A stretch of DNA of 64,000 nucleotides from Anadara kagoshimensis (GCA_021292105.1 CM037857.1:29498371-29562370), one strand, 5' to 3'; numbered from the stretch's first letter, positions 33,571 to 46,004 are shown. Numbers and translations: made by a program. The notes: generated from the sequence alone by a model not told the origin.

Positions 33571-33923
33571 CGGAAGTTGTCGCCCTGATTGATGACGTAG
33601 AAGGCATGACGTATTTTTCGTTTGTTTAGATAACTGTGCATGAATGGCGCAAACTCAATCAGTGCCTCGATTCTATCCCGGAACGGAACGACTATGGCCA
33701 TTTTGTGGGGACCCCAGCTCTTTTCATCTTTAATATCATTCAATTTACTCATCCGAATGCTTTCCTTAAAATTAATTTTATCTGCATCGTCGGTTTCATT
33801 GCACACATTCGGACAGGTGTTTCCGACAGGTATATGCATTCGTATCGATATTACAAATACTAATATCCATATTCCTAGCCACAACAGACATTTTCGTTGT
33901 CTGTAGCTAACATACAAGAACAT
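33571..33923 (-). CDS. B4GALT7: B4GALT7 exon 1: xylosylprotein beta-1,4-galactosyltransferase
   Basis: First exon of a 324-residue protein (human B4GALT7 is 327). The enzyme transfers galactose from UDP-Gal to xylose on proteoglycan cores in the Golgi, the second step of the glycosaminoglycan linker. The chosen ATG at 33921-33923 gives a short basic tail (YRQRK), a signal-anchor at residues 12-27 (LLWLGIWILVFVISI) and a luminal stem with one NET sequon (42-44). The frame is open further upstream but contains no ATG before a stop. The catalytic domain begins WGPHKMAIVVPFRDR (70-84) and runs to YVINQGDNFR. The donor CCG-GTAATT splits codon 118. Later exons carry DVD, WGWG-x-EDDD and HIH. All five junctions are in phase, with no stop or missing motif, so the gene looks functional. 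Confidence 0.93.
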
Positions 33924-34225
33924 ATTAATGACGCTACAAATCTCCAAAGACACAGATGACGTCACTATATCATCCAAATGAGCAACACCGGTCGGTTCTC
34001 AGCTGGCTGTGTATAATCATAAATCCCTCCTCAATTTCGCCACCATTAATTCGAAGATTAGAACGTAACATTACTTTTATTTGATGTTTTCAAGCACCTG
34101 GAACAGAAAATGATAACAACCTATGTATAATGGTTCCGTTTTTCTCGGGGTATACGGAAAAATCCAAAAATAACGGGACCCGGTTTATTTTTCCTTTTTA
34201 AATTTTGTCTGTAAATTGATTATAC
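33924..34225. other. Presumed 5' flank of B4GALT7
   Basis: On the minus strand a tiny upstream ATG-ATA-TAG frame lies just before the in-frame region (about 33971-33973). No TATA box or initiator can be assigned with confidence. Confidence 0.4.
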
Positions 34226-34401
34226 AGTCAAACCTGTCTATGAAGGCCACCCAAGGGAACCAGTAAAAGTGGCCTTTATGGGCAGGTGGCCTTTATATAC
34301 AGGTTCCAACAATATGAATAAACAATCTGGATACAATTCTACTGGCCTTTATAAGCAGGTGGTCCTTATATAGAGGTGACATTTAAGGCAGGTTGGACTG
34401 T
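34226..34401. mobile_element. MITE family B, copy 1
   Basis: TA-CAGTCAAACCTGTCTATG on the left, GGCAGGTTGGACTG-TA on the right. The interior has CCACCCAAGGGAACCAGTAA, ATATACAGGTTCCAAC and CTACTGGCCTTTATAAGCAG. About 176 bp, same family at 46613 and 49109. Confidence 0.9.
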
Positions 34402-35229
34402 ATTTGGTTTTTAGCTGAATCGGCCGTGATTCAGGCATATCCGCACAGCAACAAAATACCACATACTTTTAAAAATCCATACTTTTTGCAATTTATGCAT
34501 GTACATTACGAAAAAATGGTAGTTGCTGTTTTAATTGATAAAAACAAATATGAAAATTCCTTTGCATTTTTGTCAAAAGACCTCCCTCAGTATTGTAACT
34601 TGCCCCTAAAAATTCAGAGCAAACTAAGCTTAAATACGACTACGGAGACCTATGCCAGAGGAAAAAAATCGGTTTTTCTGATTCTTAAATTTCCACCACC
34701 TAAACTGGCCGCCTTGTTGCAAGTAAAAAACCTGTGATTATTGGGTAAAACCACATTACTTCACGCTACTCAAAAATATTTCACCGTTTAACGAATGGAA
34801 GCATTTGATTTATCAATTTTAATTTTATTCATGGCACCAGTCTAATATGATCTCATTTTACATTTTGTAATAATAATAATAATAAATAAATAAATAAATA
34901 AATAAAACTTAAAGATAAGCAAATAAATAAAAAAGTAAAACTTACCCATTTTCGACCATTATAAGTTTCAATATTTTATTTTAGTTAACCAGTCGTTATC
35001 ATTTTTACGATCAAAGTGACCATGTGGACCGATGACGTCATAAAAGTCGACAACGTCGCACAGAATAAAATTTTACCTGCGGTCACGTTTGAAGTACACT
35101 AAAACTATAATGAATATCCAATTAGAAACATTGCTGTAAGCTAAAATTTCATTGAAAATTTAAACGCCATATGGGGTTATGTGCTGTACGTGTGTTTCAT
35201 CAATTCGCGTTGTTTGCTAAACTAAGCGA
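34402..35229. other. Intergenic; microsatellites
   Basis: A 114-residue plus-strand frame (34393-34737) starts inside the MITE terminus and has no recognisable domain. (TAA)n/(AAAT)n tract at about 34868-34908. Confidence 0.5.
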
Positions 35230-36200
35230 CATTACGGGAACAACTAAATTTTACATGCGAAAAACGTAATAATACGAGTCGAAAATACGAAAATAACGAA
35301 ATTCTTTAATATTATAATGTAAGTCAATAAGACGGAAAGAACTAAATTTTACATGTGAAAAAACGTAAAAATGTAAGTCGGAAAGACATAAAAAACAACT
35401 AAATTTTACATGTGAAAAATAACGTAATAATGTCAGTCGGAAAGAAGAGAACAACTTAATTTTACATGTTAAAAATACCCAATAATGTAAGTCTAAAAAT
35501 TCGGAACAACTAAATTTTATATGTGAAAAATAAAGCAATAACGTGAGTCGAAAAGACGGGAACAACTATTTTACATGTGAAAAATATCGTAATAACGTAA
35601 GTCTAAAAGACGGGAACAGTGAAATTTTACATACGAAAAACGTAATAATGTAAGTCAAAAAGACGGCAAAACTGAATTTTACATGTAAAAAAAGACAATA
35701 ACGTAATGTAAGTAAAAAGACGGGAACAACTAATTTTACATGTGAAAAATATCGTAATAATGTTAGTCTAAAAGACGGAAACAGTGAAATTTTACATACG
35801 AAAAACGTAATAATGTAAGTCTAAAAGACGGCAAAACTTAATTTTACATGTAAAAAAAGCAATAACGTAATGTAAGTAAAAAAGAAGGGAACAACTAAAT
35901 TTTACATTGAAAAATATCGTAATAATGTCTAAAAGACGGGAAAGCTAAATTTCACATGTGAAAAACGTAATAATGCAGACGGGAACAACTAGATTTTACA
36001 TGTGAAAAAAGCAAAATACGGGAACAACTAAATTTTACATGTGAAAAAAAGGAATAACGTAACTTAAGTTGAAATGACGGACACAACTTAATTTTACATG
36101 TGAAAAATAACGCAATAATGTATAAGTCGAAAAGACGGGGACAACTAAAGTTTAAATGTGAAAAACGCAATAAGTAAGTCTAAAAGACGGAAAATTTAAT
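35230..36200. repeat. Degenerate ~55-bp tandem array
   Basis: Units of GGGAACAACTAAATTTTACA + TGTGAAAAATAACGTAATAA + TGTAAGTCGAAAAGAC, about 17 copies with many indels. Open frames rich in FSHVKFSC on the minus strand come from the unit. Confidence 0.9.
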
Positions 36201-36336
36201 AGCGTAAATAACAAAAGAACATAACTGGAAAAAGACAAAAACAATTAGGCGAAAAAATGAAGTAACTTGAAGACAAAATGTTTATTCAATAGCCTTGTCA
36301 AATTACGTTAACGTCGTCCCAGGACGGCAATACAGT

Positions 36337-36778
36337 ACATAGAGGATCTTGCATGAGTGTTTTTATTAAACGAGTTGAATAATTTTTATGCAACGAGCCT
36401 TGGCGAGTTGACACACTGTTTGTTGGTTCTAATTCAAGCTGTTATTTTTGTACTTTTCTTCTAAAAAGAAGATACATTGTATTTAAATTGAAAATGTTTG
36501 TTTTGTTTTTGTATCCTGCAGACAGAATATTGTTTACCTTTAATATTTCAGCAGAATTACTTTTGGCGCATGTACACAGTTACGTGAGCTTGTTGTGTTT
36601 CGGCCAATCAGCTGTTTTCTTATAATGAGAAGACAAGTTTTAAATCTACGAAAAACCCGTTTTTTATGGGATTATATAATAATAGAATCTTGCATTCGTG
36701 TTTATGTAATATTGAACTTATTAAACTCGTTGAATAATAAATTCAATATTACATAAGCACTCATGCAAGATCCTCTAT
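36337..36778. mobile_element. MITE with TAGAGGATCTTGCATGAGTG ends
   Basis: Left TAGAGGATCTTGCATGAGTG and right CACTCATGCAAGATCCTCTA are exact inverses. An inner inverted pair around AATATTGAA lies near the right end (36708-36750). Confidence 0.85.
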
Positions 36779-36984
36779 TTATTGACATGGTGAGGAGAAA
36801 TTACAAAGAATATTAAGACTATTGTTAAACAAGAGTAAAGCCTTTAGGATAATAGTACAAGTTGTTAGCGCTAACGCCCAGTTCTTTGTATGAAAGAAGT
36901 TTTCTACAAAAAAAAAAGTGTCCGTGCGTCACGGTTGCCTTATATGTGCATGTTTGGCTACGAGTTCTATATCCAAATTTTAGG

Positions 36985-37075
36985 ACTTGATTGATTGATT
37001 GATTGATTGGTGTTTTATGCCCCATCAAAAATATTTCACTTACTAAAGAGTATATCGAGATGCCATCAGCTATTG
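36985..37075 (-). mobile_element. SINE 3' end fragment
   Basis: GATTGATTGATTGATTGG, TGTTTTATGCCCCATCAA and ATATTTCACTTA then TATCGAGATGCCATCAGCTA is the inverse of the SINE 3' ends elsewhere. Confidence 0.6.
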
Positions 37076-37191
37076 GAAACTTGGGCAGAAATTTCTATCT
37101 CTGCAGTGCGCCCATGTGACATTGTGAAACGGAACATCGATTTTATGGTATCTTCCGAAGATTTTAAAGCGCTTGTCTGCAATTTTATTGA

Positions 37192-40100
37192 AGTATAGTG
37201 CGGCAAGTTTGACCTGGCCGTTTGACCTTTAATAAATATTAAAACAGAGATATCCATTGTGTAGTCCAACTAATCAGCCCACTAAACCCCCATTTTAATT
37301 TTTTGACTTTTTGGAGGTTTGTGGTCTGACAGCTTCCATTATTGAATTCTTGAAATTTCTGGCGAAAACGGCAGAAACGAAAACACGCGTCGATAATTTC
37401 CATTATTTCCTTACCTCGCTCTTGTTGACAACATGGAACACTTCCTAAAACATTATTCTACCGATCCATGCTTAATTTTTAAATAAAATCCATCGATATC
37501 GGTAGAAATACAAGGTTTTCTATGTCTCTTCAGCTCTCTGTCACTTTTACATCGTGAAGACATTACTAATTTGCATTGACCAATCAGATCGCGCGTTGCA
37601 TTTGGATGGTGAAACTCGCAGTTCTATCTTTAGAAAGCACATGGCGATGTTTATTTACATTAACGATTCGCATTATTAATGGTGTTTAATACATATACTT
37701 ACAAAAGGTAACATTGCAATGTATTATTTATATGTAGACTTTCAAATAGAGTAGTCTCAATCTTCTCTATATATTTTTATATTCTTGACCCCTCTCATTT
37801 TTCTGAACTAGTATCCTAGAAATATTATTCCAGTAATTTTGGAGAGAAAAAATTAAGCACCACACTGTATATATGTATGTTCACGCAAAATACAGTTAAA
37901 ATTGAACCCTATGACAAAATTTACAGTGTGGTCGGGATGAATATAAGAGAATTACTTTTAATGACCTTGCGGACAAGTACTCTTGTGTTGAACTTTATAT
38001 ATTACAATTGGTTTAAAAACTTATAATTCTACGGTCTACAAAATATTGGACAAAACTTGACAGCATTTCAGGAGAACATGCAAGTCCCAGATATGATAGA
38101 ATATTACCTAATTTGAAAGAAAAAATAATTTAGATCATAGGCGTAGGAGGGTTTTTAATATTGGTGTGGGGGGCAAACCGAAGCTATGTCTATGCCGTGC
38201 CACAGGTACGACCTCGTGCCATACGGGCACGAGGCGGGGAGAGTATGGGTGCTAAACCCCTCGCATAGGTGGGGGTCCAGGGGGCCTTCCCCGGAAAATT
38301 TTCAAAACTAACCCCTGTCTAGACGCATCTTTGATGTATTTTGCAGCGTTTTGATAGGTTAAAATATTGTGATATCAAGGCAAGCTTAAAAATAATAACC
38401 GTATGACACAAGTTCCATAATCAACCCTCTCATTGGAGATGGATATGGGGGTACCCCAGAAAATTTTGCAGCGTTCTGAGTGAGAGACTGAAAAGCAGTG
38501 AAATATTAAGACAAAATTGTACAAATAACTGCATGACATAATGAAGTCCAATGATTAATTTTCAAACGTACGGTACTCAACTCACGACTTCTGGCTACAT
38601 GGAGATTAAGAAGGTTTGGTGCCATATAAATAAACTAATTAACCACACCAATCTACATTTACCTTTGATGTACATCATTAAGATGGGCCATGGGCCTAGC
38701 ATTGATATAATTCTCAAACCCCCCCCCCCTTCCAAAAATCCTGGATCCGCCCCTGCCATTGGAGATGCTGTGAGCCGTTTCTAAGGGTGAATTTCAAGAC
38801 GCCCTTTTAATTAAATACAAGTATAATGATGGAATTGATAATTGATTGGTTACCAGATGGACATTTCCTGTTAAAGCTCTTGGTTTTTTTTTTTAGCACT
38901 TACACTATAAACATAAACTATGGTACAAAATTTCACACAATATATTGCGGGGGCCTGCCCCCCCCCCCCCCCCTCCCCCTGCTCCTAAGCCTATGTAGTG
39001 TAGATATAAACGAGAAAAAACATGAGAAATCTTCACTGCAATTAGTACACATGTCGTCACATGGTATTGATAAAAATAAAATAACTAATATAATATGTTT
39101 TACGCGTGAAAACATCATTAATAATGCGAATCGTTAATGTAAATAAACATCGCCATGTGCTTTCTAAAGATAGAACTGCGAGTTTCACCATCCAAATGCA
39201 ACGCGCGATCTGATTGGTCAATGCAAATTAGTAATGTCTTCACAATGTGAAAGTGACACAGAGCTGAATAGCCCGAGATTCCTCTGGCCCGAATTTTTTT
39301 TTTTTTTTTTTTATCAATTTCGGGCCAGAGATCGGGCTTCATTATTTTACATAACGTGATGCCGTTGAAATCCTACGGCAGGGTAAGATTTAATTTGGCG
39401 GATATGTTCACTTTATTTTCACGGGCATTGGGTAATGAACCAGTCAGATCGCTTACTTGAACCTTTATTCACAAGAATCCATCGAAAAAACTACGTGGCA
39501 ACTCCGTTTTATATCCATTCCAGCCATATAAATCCAACACATCCTTCATCATCTCGCCATTTTTTATGTTATGATATTCAAATAACGCGAGATCTCGCGG
39601 GTTAAAGTCTCCCTTTTCAGATACACAAGTGTTGGATTTATATGGCTGGAATGGATATAAAACGGAGTTGCAACGTAGTTTTTTCGATGGATTCTTGTGA
39701 ATAAAGGTTCAGGTAAGCGATCTGACTGGTTCATTACCCAATGCCCGTGAAAATAAAGTGAACATATCCGCCAAATTAAATCTTTCCCTGCCGTAGGATT
39801 TCAACGGCATCACGTTATGTAAAATAATGAAGCCCGATCTCTGGCCCGAAATTGATAAAAAAAAAAAAAAAAATTTCGGGCCAGAGGAATCTCGGGCTAA
39901 GAGCTGAAGAGACAGAAAACCTTGTATTTCTACCGATATCGATGGATTTTAATTAAAAATTAAGCATGGATCGGTAGAATAATGTTTTAGGAAGTGTTCC
40001 ATGTTGTCAACAAGAGCGAGGTAAGGAAATACTGGAAATTATCGACGCGTGTTTTCGTTTCTGCCGTTTTCGCCAGAAATTTCAAGAATTCAATAGGCCC

Positions 40101-40268
40101 TAATGGAAGCTGTCAGACCACAAACCTCCAAAAAGTCAAAAAATTAAAATGGGGGTTTAGTGGGCTGATTAGTCGGACTATGTCGTACCCAAATAACACA
40201 GTCCATTAGCCCAATCTAATATTCAAATATAAGGTCAAACGACCAGGTAAATCTTGACGCACTATACT
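37192..40268. mobile_element. 3-kb element with ~490-bp inverted ends
   Basis: The left arm starts AGTATAGTGCGGCAAG and continues through CACTAAACCCCCATTTTAAT, AACACGCGTCGATAATTTCC and AAGCACATGGCGATGTTTAT to about 37680. The right arm is its inverse from about 39118 to 40268, interrupted by a 631-bp nested element. The middle (37690-39115) is non-coding, with poly-C tracts near 38719 and 38959. No transposase seen; no clear target duplication found. Confidence 0.8.
39269..39899. mobile_element. Nested palindromic element with 9-bp duplication
   Basis: Starts TAGCCCGAGATTCCTCTGG and ends with the inverse; two ~270-bp arms are near perfect inverses around a short centre near 39570-39610. AGAGCTGAA flanks both sides (39260-39268 and 39900-39908). 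The undisturbed sister arm at about 37537-37552 shows the same target word once, proving the insertion. Confidence 0.9.
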
Positions 40269-40440
40269 ATGGCTATAACTGGCTGAACGGTCCAGAGAGC
40301 CGAAAAGCCTATAGTGGTTTCTACAGACAGCTAACAGATTCAATGAGGTCAGTTGTTAGCGGTAAATAAAAAAATGAGTACAAGTTTGTAAACATCTTCA
40401 GCTCCACAATTTCTGCATTTATTTCTTTGTGCATTGCTGG

Positions 40441-40632
40441 CCCTTCGAAAGTTTAACTGTAAGCTAACGAATTGATGCCGAATCTACAGCTCATCTCGGT
40501 CCCTTTATTTTGACAGCTTTTCGTCAGCTGCCCTATATCTTCTTGACTATATAAGCTATCAATTTTAGGCCTTTCGGTTGCTAAGTTTCGACTCCTTTTC
40601 GTTAAGTGAGTGTTAAAGTTTTGGCACCATAA
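40441..40632. mobile_element. MITE family A, degenerate copy 4
   Basis: Left TTCGAAAGTTTAACTGTAAG then CTAACGAATTGATGCCG; right AGTGAGTGTTAAAGTTTTGG. The interior has CAGCTCATCTCGG, the inverse of a word found in the 36-bp satellite. Confidence 0.65.
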
Positions 40633-40674
40633 AGAACCCTGCTGTATAATGCCATCAGGACAAAGGCAAAATTT

Positions 40675-40835
40675 CTGCACCTTCACCTATAGCTGGCTAC
40701 GTAAAGATGTAAGGAAAATTTTTTGACCGAGACGTTAAACATGATTACTCAACTCAGCTCCTATATCTGGCAATGTCTCGATATAAGTGAAATATACTTG
40801 ACTGGGATGTCAAACACCATTACTCAACTCTTATA
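40675..40835 (+). mobile_element. Two SINE 3' ends in tandem
   Basis: CCTATAGCTGGCTACG ... GACCGAGACGTTAAAC and then CCTATATCTGGCAATGTCTCG ... TTGACTGGGATGTCAAAC, each followed by ATTACTCAACTC. Confidence 0.6.
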
Positions 40836-41129
40836 ATGTTTTGTTGTATCATGAAGGGACTCTTAGACTATCCTGCTTGCATCTTTCGTGCACAATGAAA
40901 TTGCGAATTCTTAATTGTAATTGCTCTCTTTGTATGGTCAGAGCTTGTTCTTGACGACTCTCGGCCTCAAATTATATTTGAACAGAACAATAAATTCTAA
41001 AGAACACTATCCCAAGTTTGGTTGGAATTATCCATCTAGTTGTCTAATATTCCCTAGTACTTCATTCGGTTGTGTAAACAGTGCCGGTCATCACGCTTAT
41101 TTTTGAATCTCGCTCGGCAAATCCAAGTT

Positions 41130-41350
41130 CGAGAAAGTTTGTCAGTGTGCTTTTTTAAGGCTGTTGGTTTTTTCTAAGCACATTTTTTCATCCACAATCA
41201 ACAACCAAACAAATGACCATATAAGTGATAGGACTTCTTGACTGGACTTGCCAAAAGTCAGTGGTTTTCTTTAGTTCTTGCTTTTCTCCATCATCCAAGA
41301 ACTGACTGTCTAGATTTAAGTGTTTGGAATGAAATCACCATTGCTCCATT
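41130..41350 (+). mobile_element. SINE-like fragment
   Basis: AAAAGTCAGTGGTTTTCTTT then CTTTTCTCCATC recurs at 52665 (AAAAGTCAGTGGTTTTCTCC). Confidence 0.45.
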
Positions 41351-41539
41351 CAGTTGTATAAAACCAGACAAACAATAATTAGTTTATAACAAAGAGGCAC
41401 TTTTAATTGATCACAGACAGAAGATTCCATATATGCATAAACAATGTAGGTATATTGTAAAATAAAATACTTAATGCATTTGAAAGTCTTAACCAAAATA
41501 TAAAATATGTCAGCATGTAACACTATATCATCACAGAAA

Positions 41540-42012
41540 GTAAAGATAAATACATCAACCCTGTCTTAAAGACCACCTTTATACAAAGGCCACCTGCTTT
41601 TAAAGGCAATGATTTTGTTACAATTTTAAAAACTACCTTCTGCCGTTTAAATTGGGAAAATTTGAAGTTCTGAAATACAGAAAACTTATTATGACATGCT
41701 TGCAATAGCTTAGGATCCTTATTGAAAAAAGCATCTAACATTTTGTGAGTAAGGACTACTAGATATAATTTGCTTGTATATAAATGTTGTTTTGAAATTT
41801 TAGTGGTCATTTTGGGAAATTTTAGTCATATTTTCCTAGGGGAAAAAACCTTTATTCGGTAGTAATTTTAGGCAAACAAAATCACTGAAAGGCCAGCAAA
41901 ATTTCACCTCAAGTGTTATTTGAACCTGTATATTAGGTTCACCTGTCCATGAAAACCACCTTTACTGGTTCCCTTATGTTATTGTGGCCTATATAGACAT
42001 GTTAAACTGTAA
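41540..42012. mobile_element. MITE family B remnants
   Basis: CCCTGTCTTAAAGACCACC and CACCTGCTTTTAAAGGCA at the left; GGTTCACCTGTCCATGAAAA then CCACCTTTACTGGTTCCC at the right. Probably one or two decayed copies. Confidence 0.45.
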
Positions 42013-43337
42013 CAAAACAACTTCAAAAACTAACTTCATTTGCCATGAATAAGTAAAAAAAAATGGAAAGACTTGTCACAAGTAATTGGCAATATATGAA
42101 ATTACTCAAAATTTTATCATTTTCTGTGAAATATGCGATTTTCACTGTCAAAGCCAGAGTGACTCCTACTTTCAAGTTATCCATGGTATTATATTGGAAA
42201 ACAATTTTCAAGTCTTCAAATTTCTAATATAATTGATGGATCGCCAGCCATGGTCACAATGTTCTGACAAGGGTCTGGCATTCTTGAATTACACACAAAA
42301 AGGATGAAAACTTGGCCTGAATTGTGCCATGTATTGATGTCACTGACACTAGTACGTCTTTAGTTGTGTTGACGCTGCTTTGGTACCAAGATGGCAGCCA
42401 GCATCGGCACATAAAAGGCATGGCCGGCAATTGGTCAATTTGAGTAGTAACATTAGTATGATCCTTTTAAATGGGGCTCACCTCTGTAAAACTGGATACC
42501 CCCTAAACTTTGTGCAAAACAATTATTTCCATTGGATAAGGAATCATGTCAGTTAATATTTTCAATAAAAACAAAGGTATTCTGGGAATTTGTGATGTAA
42601 ACATTTTCCAAAATGTCCTGGCCAAACCTTAAGGGTTGTTAATCAAGTGATACAGACAAGAAACCCATTTCTTAATTCATTTTCCCATCATTACATACAT
42701 ATTGGTGTACACCATGGCCTTAAAATACCAATTAATAATAATACAACTCATTAAATTTATAATGCTTGATGAATAATAGTGCAGGATATCTTAGTTCCTT
42801 TAAAACCTTCATTAAGGTCAGCACATATACTTTTTTAATCAACAACACATAGATTTTTCTAAATACATAGTCTTTAAGGTCCAATATTCATTTATTTCCA
42901 TACAAATGAAATATTAGGGTATTTAAACACATGAAGCTTATAATTGATAGAGGTTGTTGAGCTCTTTTTACAAGCTTAAGCGTGTTAAAAATTGTGTTCT
43001 TGTGGAACTCTTTTTGTAATTTAAGTAAATTGAACACTACATATGCATTCTTCAACTAAATTTAAGTGTTCCATATTAACCACATGTATATGATTTGATT
43101 CAATTACCAAAATAATTTGATTCCACAAGTCAAATTTTACACACACACACATACACACACACACACACACACACCTTCAATTCTATGAATGTGATGAAAT
43201 TTCTTGTCCCAACGCTGCATGGTTCCTTGTGTATCTGTGAGTGGAGATCCCAGATCTTAAAGATCTATCGGTAGTAATATAAATTTAAAAAAAAAAATTA
43301 AATAATTTTCAAAATCATAATTAGTAATTAAACAACA
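42013..43337. other. Intergenic; dispersed repeat and (CA)n
   Basis: 42475-42670 resembles 53765-53960 and part of repeat D (AAGGGTTGTTAATCAAGTGA). A (CA)n tract is at 43138-43172. No gene recognised. Confidence 0.5.
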
Positions 43338-44085
43338 ATTGTTCAACAAAAATTCTACAAAACCATTGGGTAATTCATTGTAACCATGGTTACAAAGGAA
43401 AGGCTATGGATGAAAATATGGATTTCCAAATAAAAAAATTAAACATTCAATATGACCATGGTAACAAAGGCTTGGTTATGGATGAAAAGATTATCCAAAT
43501 AAAAAATTAAACATTCAATATGACCATGGTAACAAAGGCTTGGTTATGGATGAAAAGATGAATTTCCAATTTAAAAAATTAATCATTCAGTGTAACCATG
43601 GTAACAAAGGCTATGTTATGGATGAAAATATGGATTTCCAAAAAAATAAAATTAATAAACATTCAATATAACCATGGTAACAAAAGCTATAGTTTATAGA
43701 TGAAAATAAGGATTTCCAAACTAAAAAAAATTAAGCAGTCAATATAACCATGGTAACAATGGCTTGGTTATGGATAAAAGTATGGATTTCCAAAATAAAA
43801 CAAATAATTATTCAATATAACCATGGTAACAAAGGCTAGGTTACAGATGAAAATATATATTTCCAAAATTTAAAAAAAATTAAGCAGTCAACATGACCAT
43901 GGTAACTGATGCTATAGGTTATGGAAGATAAAATATGGATTTCCAAATAAAAATAATTAAACATTCAATATAAACATGGTAAAAAAGGTTAGTTTATGTA
44001 TAAAAATATGAATTTCCAAATAAAAAAAATTAAACATTTAATATAACCATAGTAGCAAAGTCTTGGTTATGGATGAAAATATGGG
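43338..44085. repeat. ~67-bp minisatellite, ~11 units
   Basis: Units contain ACCATGGTAACAAAGGCTTG, TTATGGATGAAAATATGG, ATTTCCAAATAAAAAAATTA and AACATTCAATAT. Confidence 0.9.
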
Positions 44086-44560
44086 GTGCAATTCTGAGGA
44101 ATTTGATAAGAAAAAAAATGATTAAAATTACAAAGGGGCACAACTCTGAAAAATTTAATAGAAAAAACATGTTTAAAATTACAAAGGGACACAACTCTGA
44201 AAACTTTGATAAGAACAAACATGATTAAAATTACAAAGGGACACAACTCTGAGAAATTTGATAAGAAAAAACATGATTAAAATTACAAAGGGGCACAACT
44301 CTGGAAATAGAAAAGATAAACAGGAATAAAATTTTAAAGGGTCACAACTGAGAAATTTAATAAGAAAAACCATGACAAAAATTAAAAAGGGGCACAACTT
44401 TGGAAAATTTGATGAGAAAAACATGATTATAATTACAAAGGGGCACAACTCTGAAAAATTTAATAGAAAAAAACACGATTATAATTACAAAGGGGAACAA
44501 CTCTAAAAAATTTAATAGAAAAAAAACATGATCATAATTTCAAAGGGACAAATTTGCACA
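44086..44560. repeat. ~55-bp minisatellite, ~8-9 units
   Basis: Units contain AATTACAAAGGGGCACAACT, CTGAAAAATTTGATAAG and AAAAAACATGATTAA. It abuts the preceding array with no gap. Minus-strand frames across it are repeat artefacts. Confidence 0.9.
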
Positions 44561-45859
44561 GAGTTACCCCACTCTTCTGGTGCATAAAATGTCATATCCT
44601 TGTAATCATCATTTAAATCATGTTTTTTTTTAAAAAAATCTTCTACTTGTGTTGAAGAAATAGGACAGACAAACTATTAAAAATGGACAGGGATATTGAC
44701 AAACACATGGTCGGAGAGACAATACCTTATCATAATATGTTCAGTTTTGGAAAAAAACTAACAAATTAGCATAAATTAAATTACTGAAATACTTTTTGTG
44801 TATTTGTAAACTTAAATTATATAAAATTTAAATATACACACACACACACACATACACATTTGACTTTATCAATATTTGAAGAAAAAAGTTAGGAAAATGA
44901 AGTTACAAATCAATGTTATTTAATTATAGGAAGGTTAGCAAGGCTGTAACTGCAATCTGAGAAATTTTACAGGACTAATTTTGAAAAGTGTGAAATTTCA
45001 ACAAAATGATTGTTACACATTTATATGTGTGTTATGGAATAAACATGTTATCGTGTGCAATTTAAAAAAAAAAATAAATACATGTAAATGTGTATCCAAA
45101 ATGACTGGGTTAAGAATCTTGATTTTTATGCGAGGACATTATCAAACAGAAAAACTAATGGTAACTTTTTAGGTACAGTGGTGTTATTTATGTTTGAAAC
45201 ACAACAACAAAGAAACAAAATGTCAAGAAAATTGCAATACTGAACAACAATTTCAAATTATTGTTTCAATACTGCAGGGTTCTACGCTTGATTTTAAATT
45301 AGTTTCAAGAGACATTTATCTGTAACCGAGAATCTCAAAGATACACATTTTAGACATGCCACATTAAAAAATTCTGAGGAAAGTTGTGTGTAATGTTAAA
45401 CACATGTGATACTTAATATATTTTGAGGAGAGTTAAATTTAGTTTTAAACACATGATGTGGAGGGTTCTGTTCAATTTTAGACATGTGATGTTAAAAAAT
45501 TCTGAGGTGACTTCTCTCATTGTGAAAAATGCTTACCATGACACAGTATCAACCTATGAAAAGATATACTATTACATTAATGCATAACATATCAATTAAT
45601 AGCTTAAGGGTTTCCATATATTTGAACCTTGATATAACGCCCCAGCCATGGATAATTTTGTAACCTCCCTTTTTCCTACACTACATGTATTTTCTATCCC
45701 CAAAATTAATTTCTTCTACGTTTTTTCTCTTATAGGTCTTCCTCGATTTATTGCCAAACACTAATGATCGAGGTTTTACTGGATATCAAAATATCACAAA
45801 TAAATATTTCCTACCTCTCACTAAATTCTGTGAATTTCATTTGACGATGCTGGTCACTA
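44561..45859. other. Intergenic, no gene recognised
   Basis: AT-rich, with a (CA)n tract at about 44835-44860. 45360-45500 has a few loose copies of ATTCTGAGGAAAG-type and ACACATGTGATG-type words. Confidence 0.4.
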
Positions 45860-46004
45860 GTGACCTAATATAATCCATATCGGATCAGGCCTGTTTATAT
45901 CTAGTCAGTATGAGAGTTATTTCCCCTGACCAACATCAACGCCGCACGCCTCGACCTCACCCGATATGGAACTTACTGACCCTGTATAAACAATATTAGG
46001 TCAC
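45860..46004. mobile_element. Small MITE, GTGACCTAATAT ends
   Basis: GTGACCTAATAT at 45860 is inverted at 45993-46004 (ATATTAGGTCAC). Inner inverted words include CCATATCGG / CCGATATGG. 145 bp. Confidence 0.75.

Noticed and set aside
33924-33977. Upstream extension of B4GALT7 exon 1
   Set aside because: Open but begins at a TTG with no in-frame ATG before a TGA; the ATG at 33923 gives the family's normal length.
34393-34737. A 114-residue plus-strand frame
   Set aside because: It starts inside a MITE terminus and shows no domain or splice context.
43345-44448. Minus-strand frames with repeated CPFVILIMFF
   Set aside because: Encoded by the ~55-bp minisatellite.
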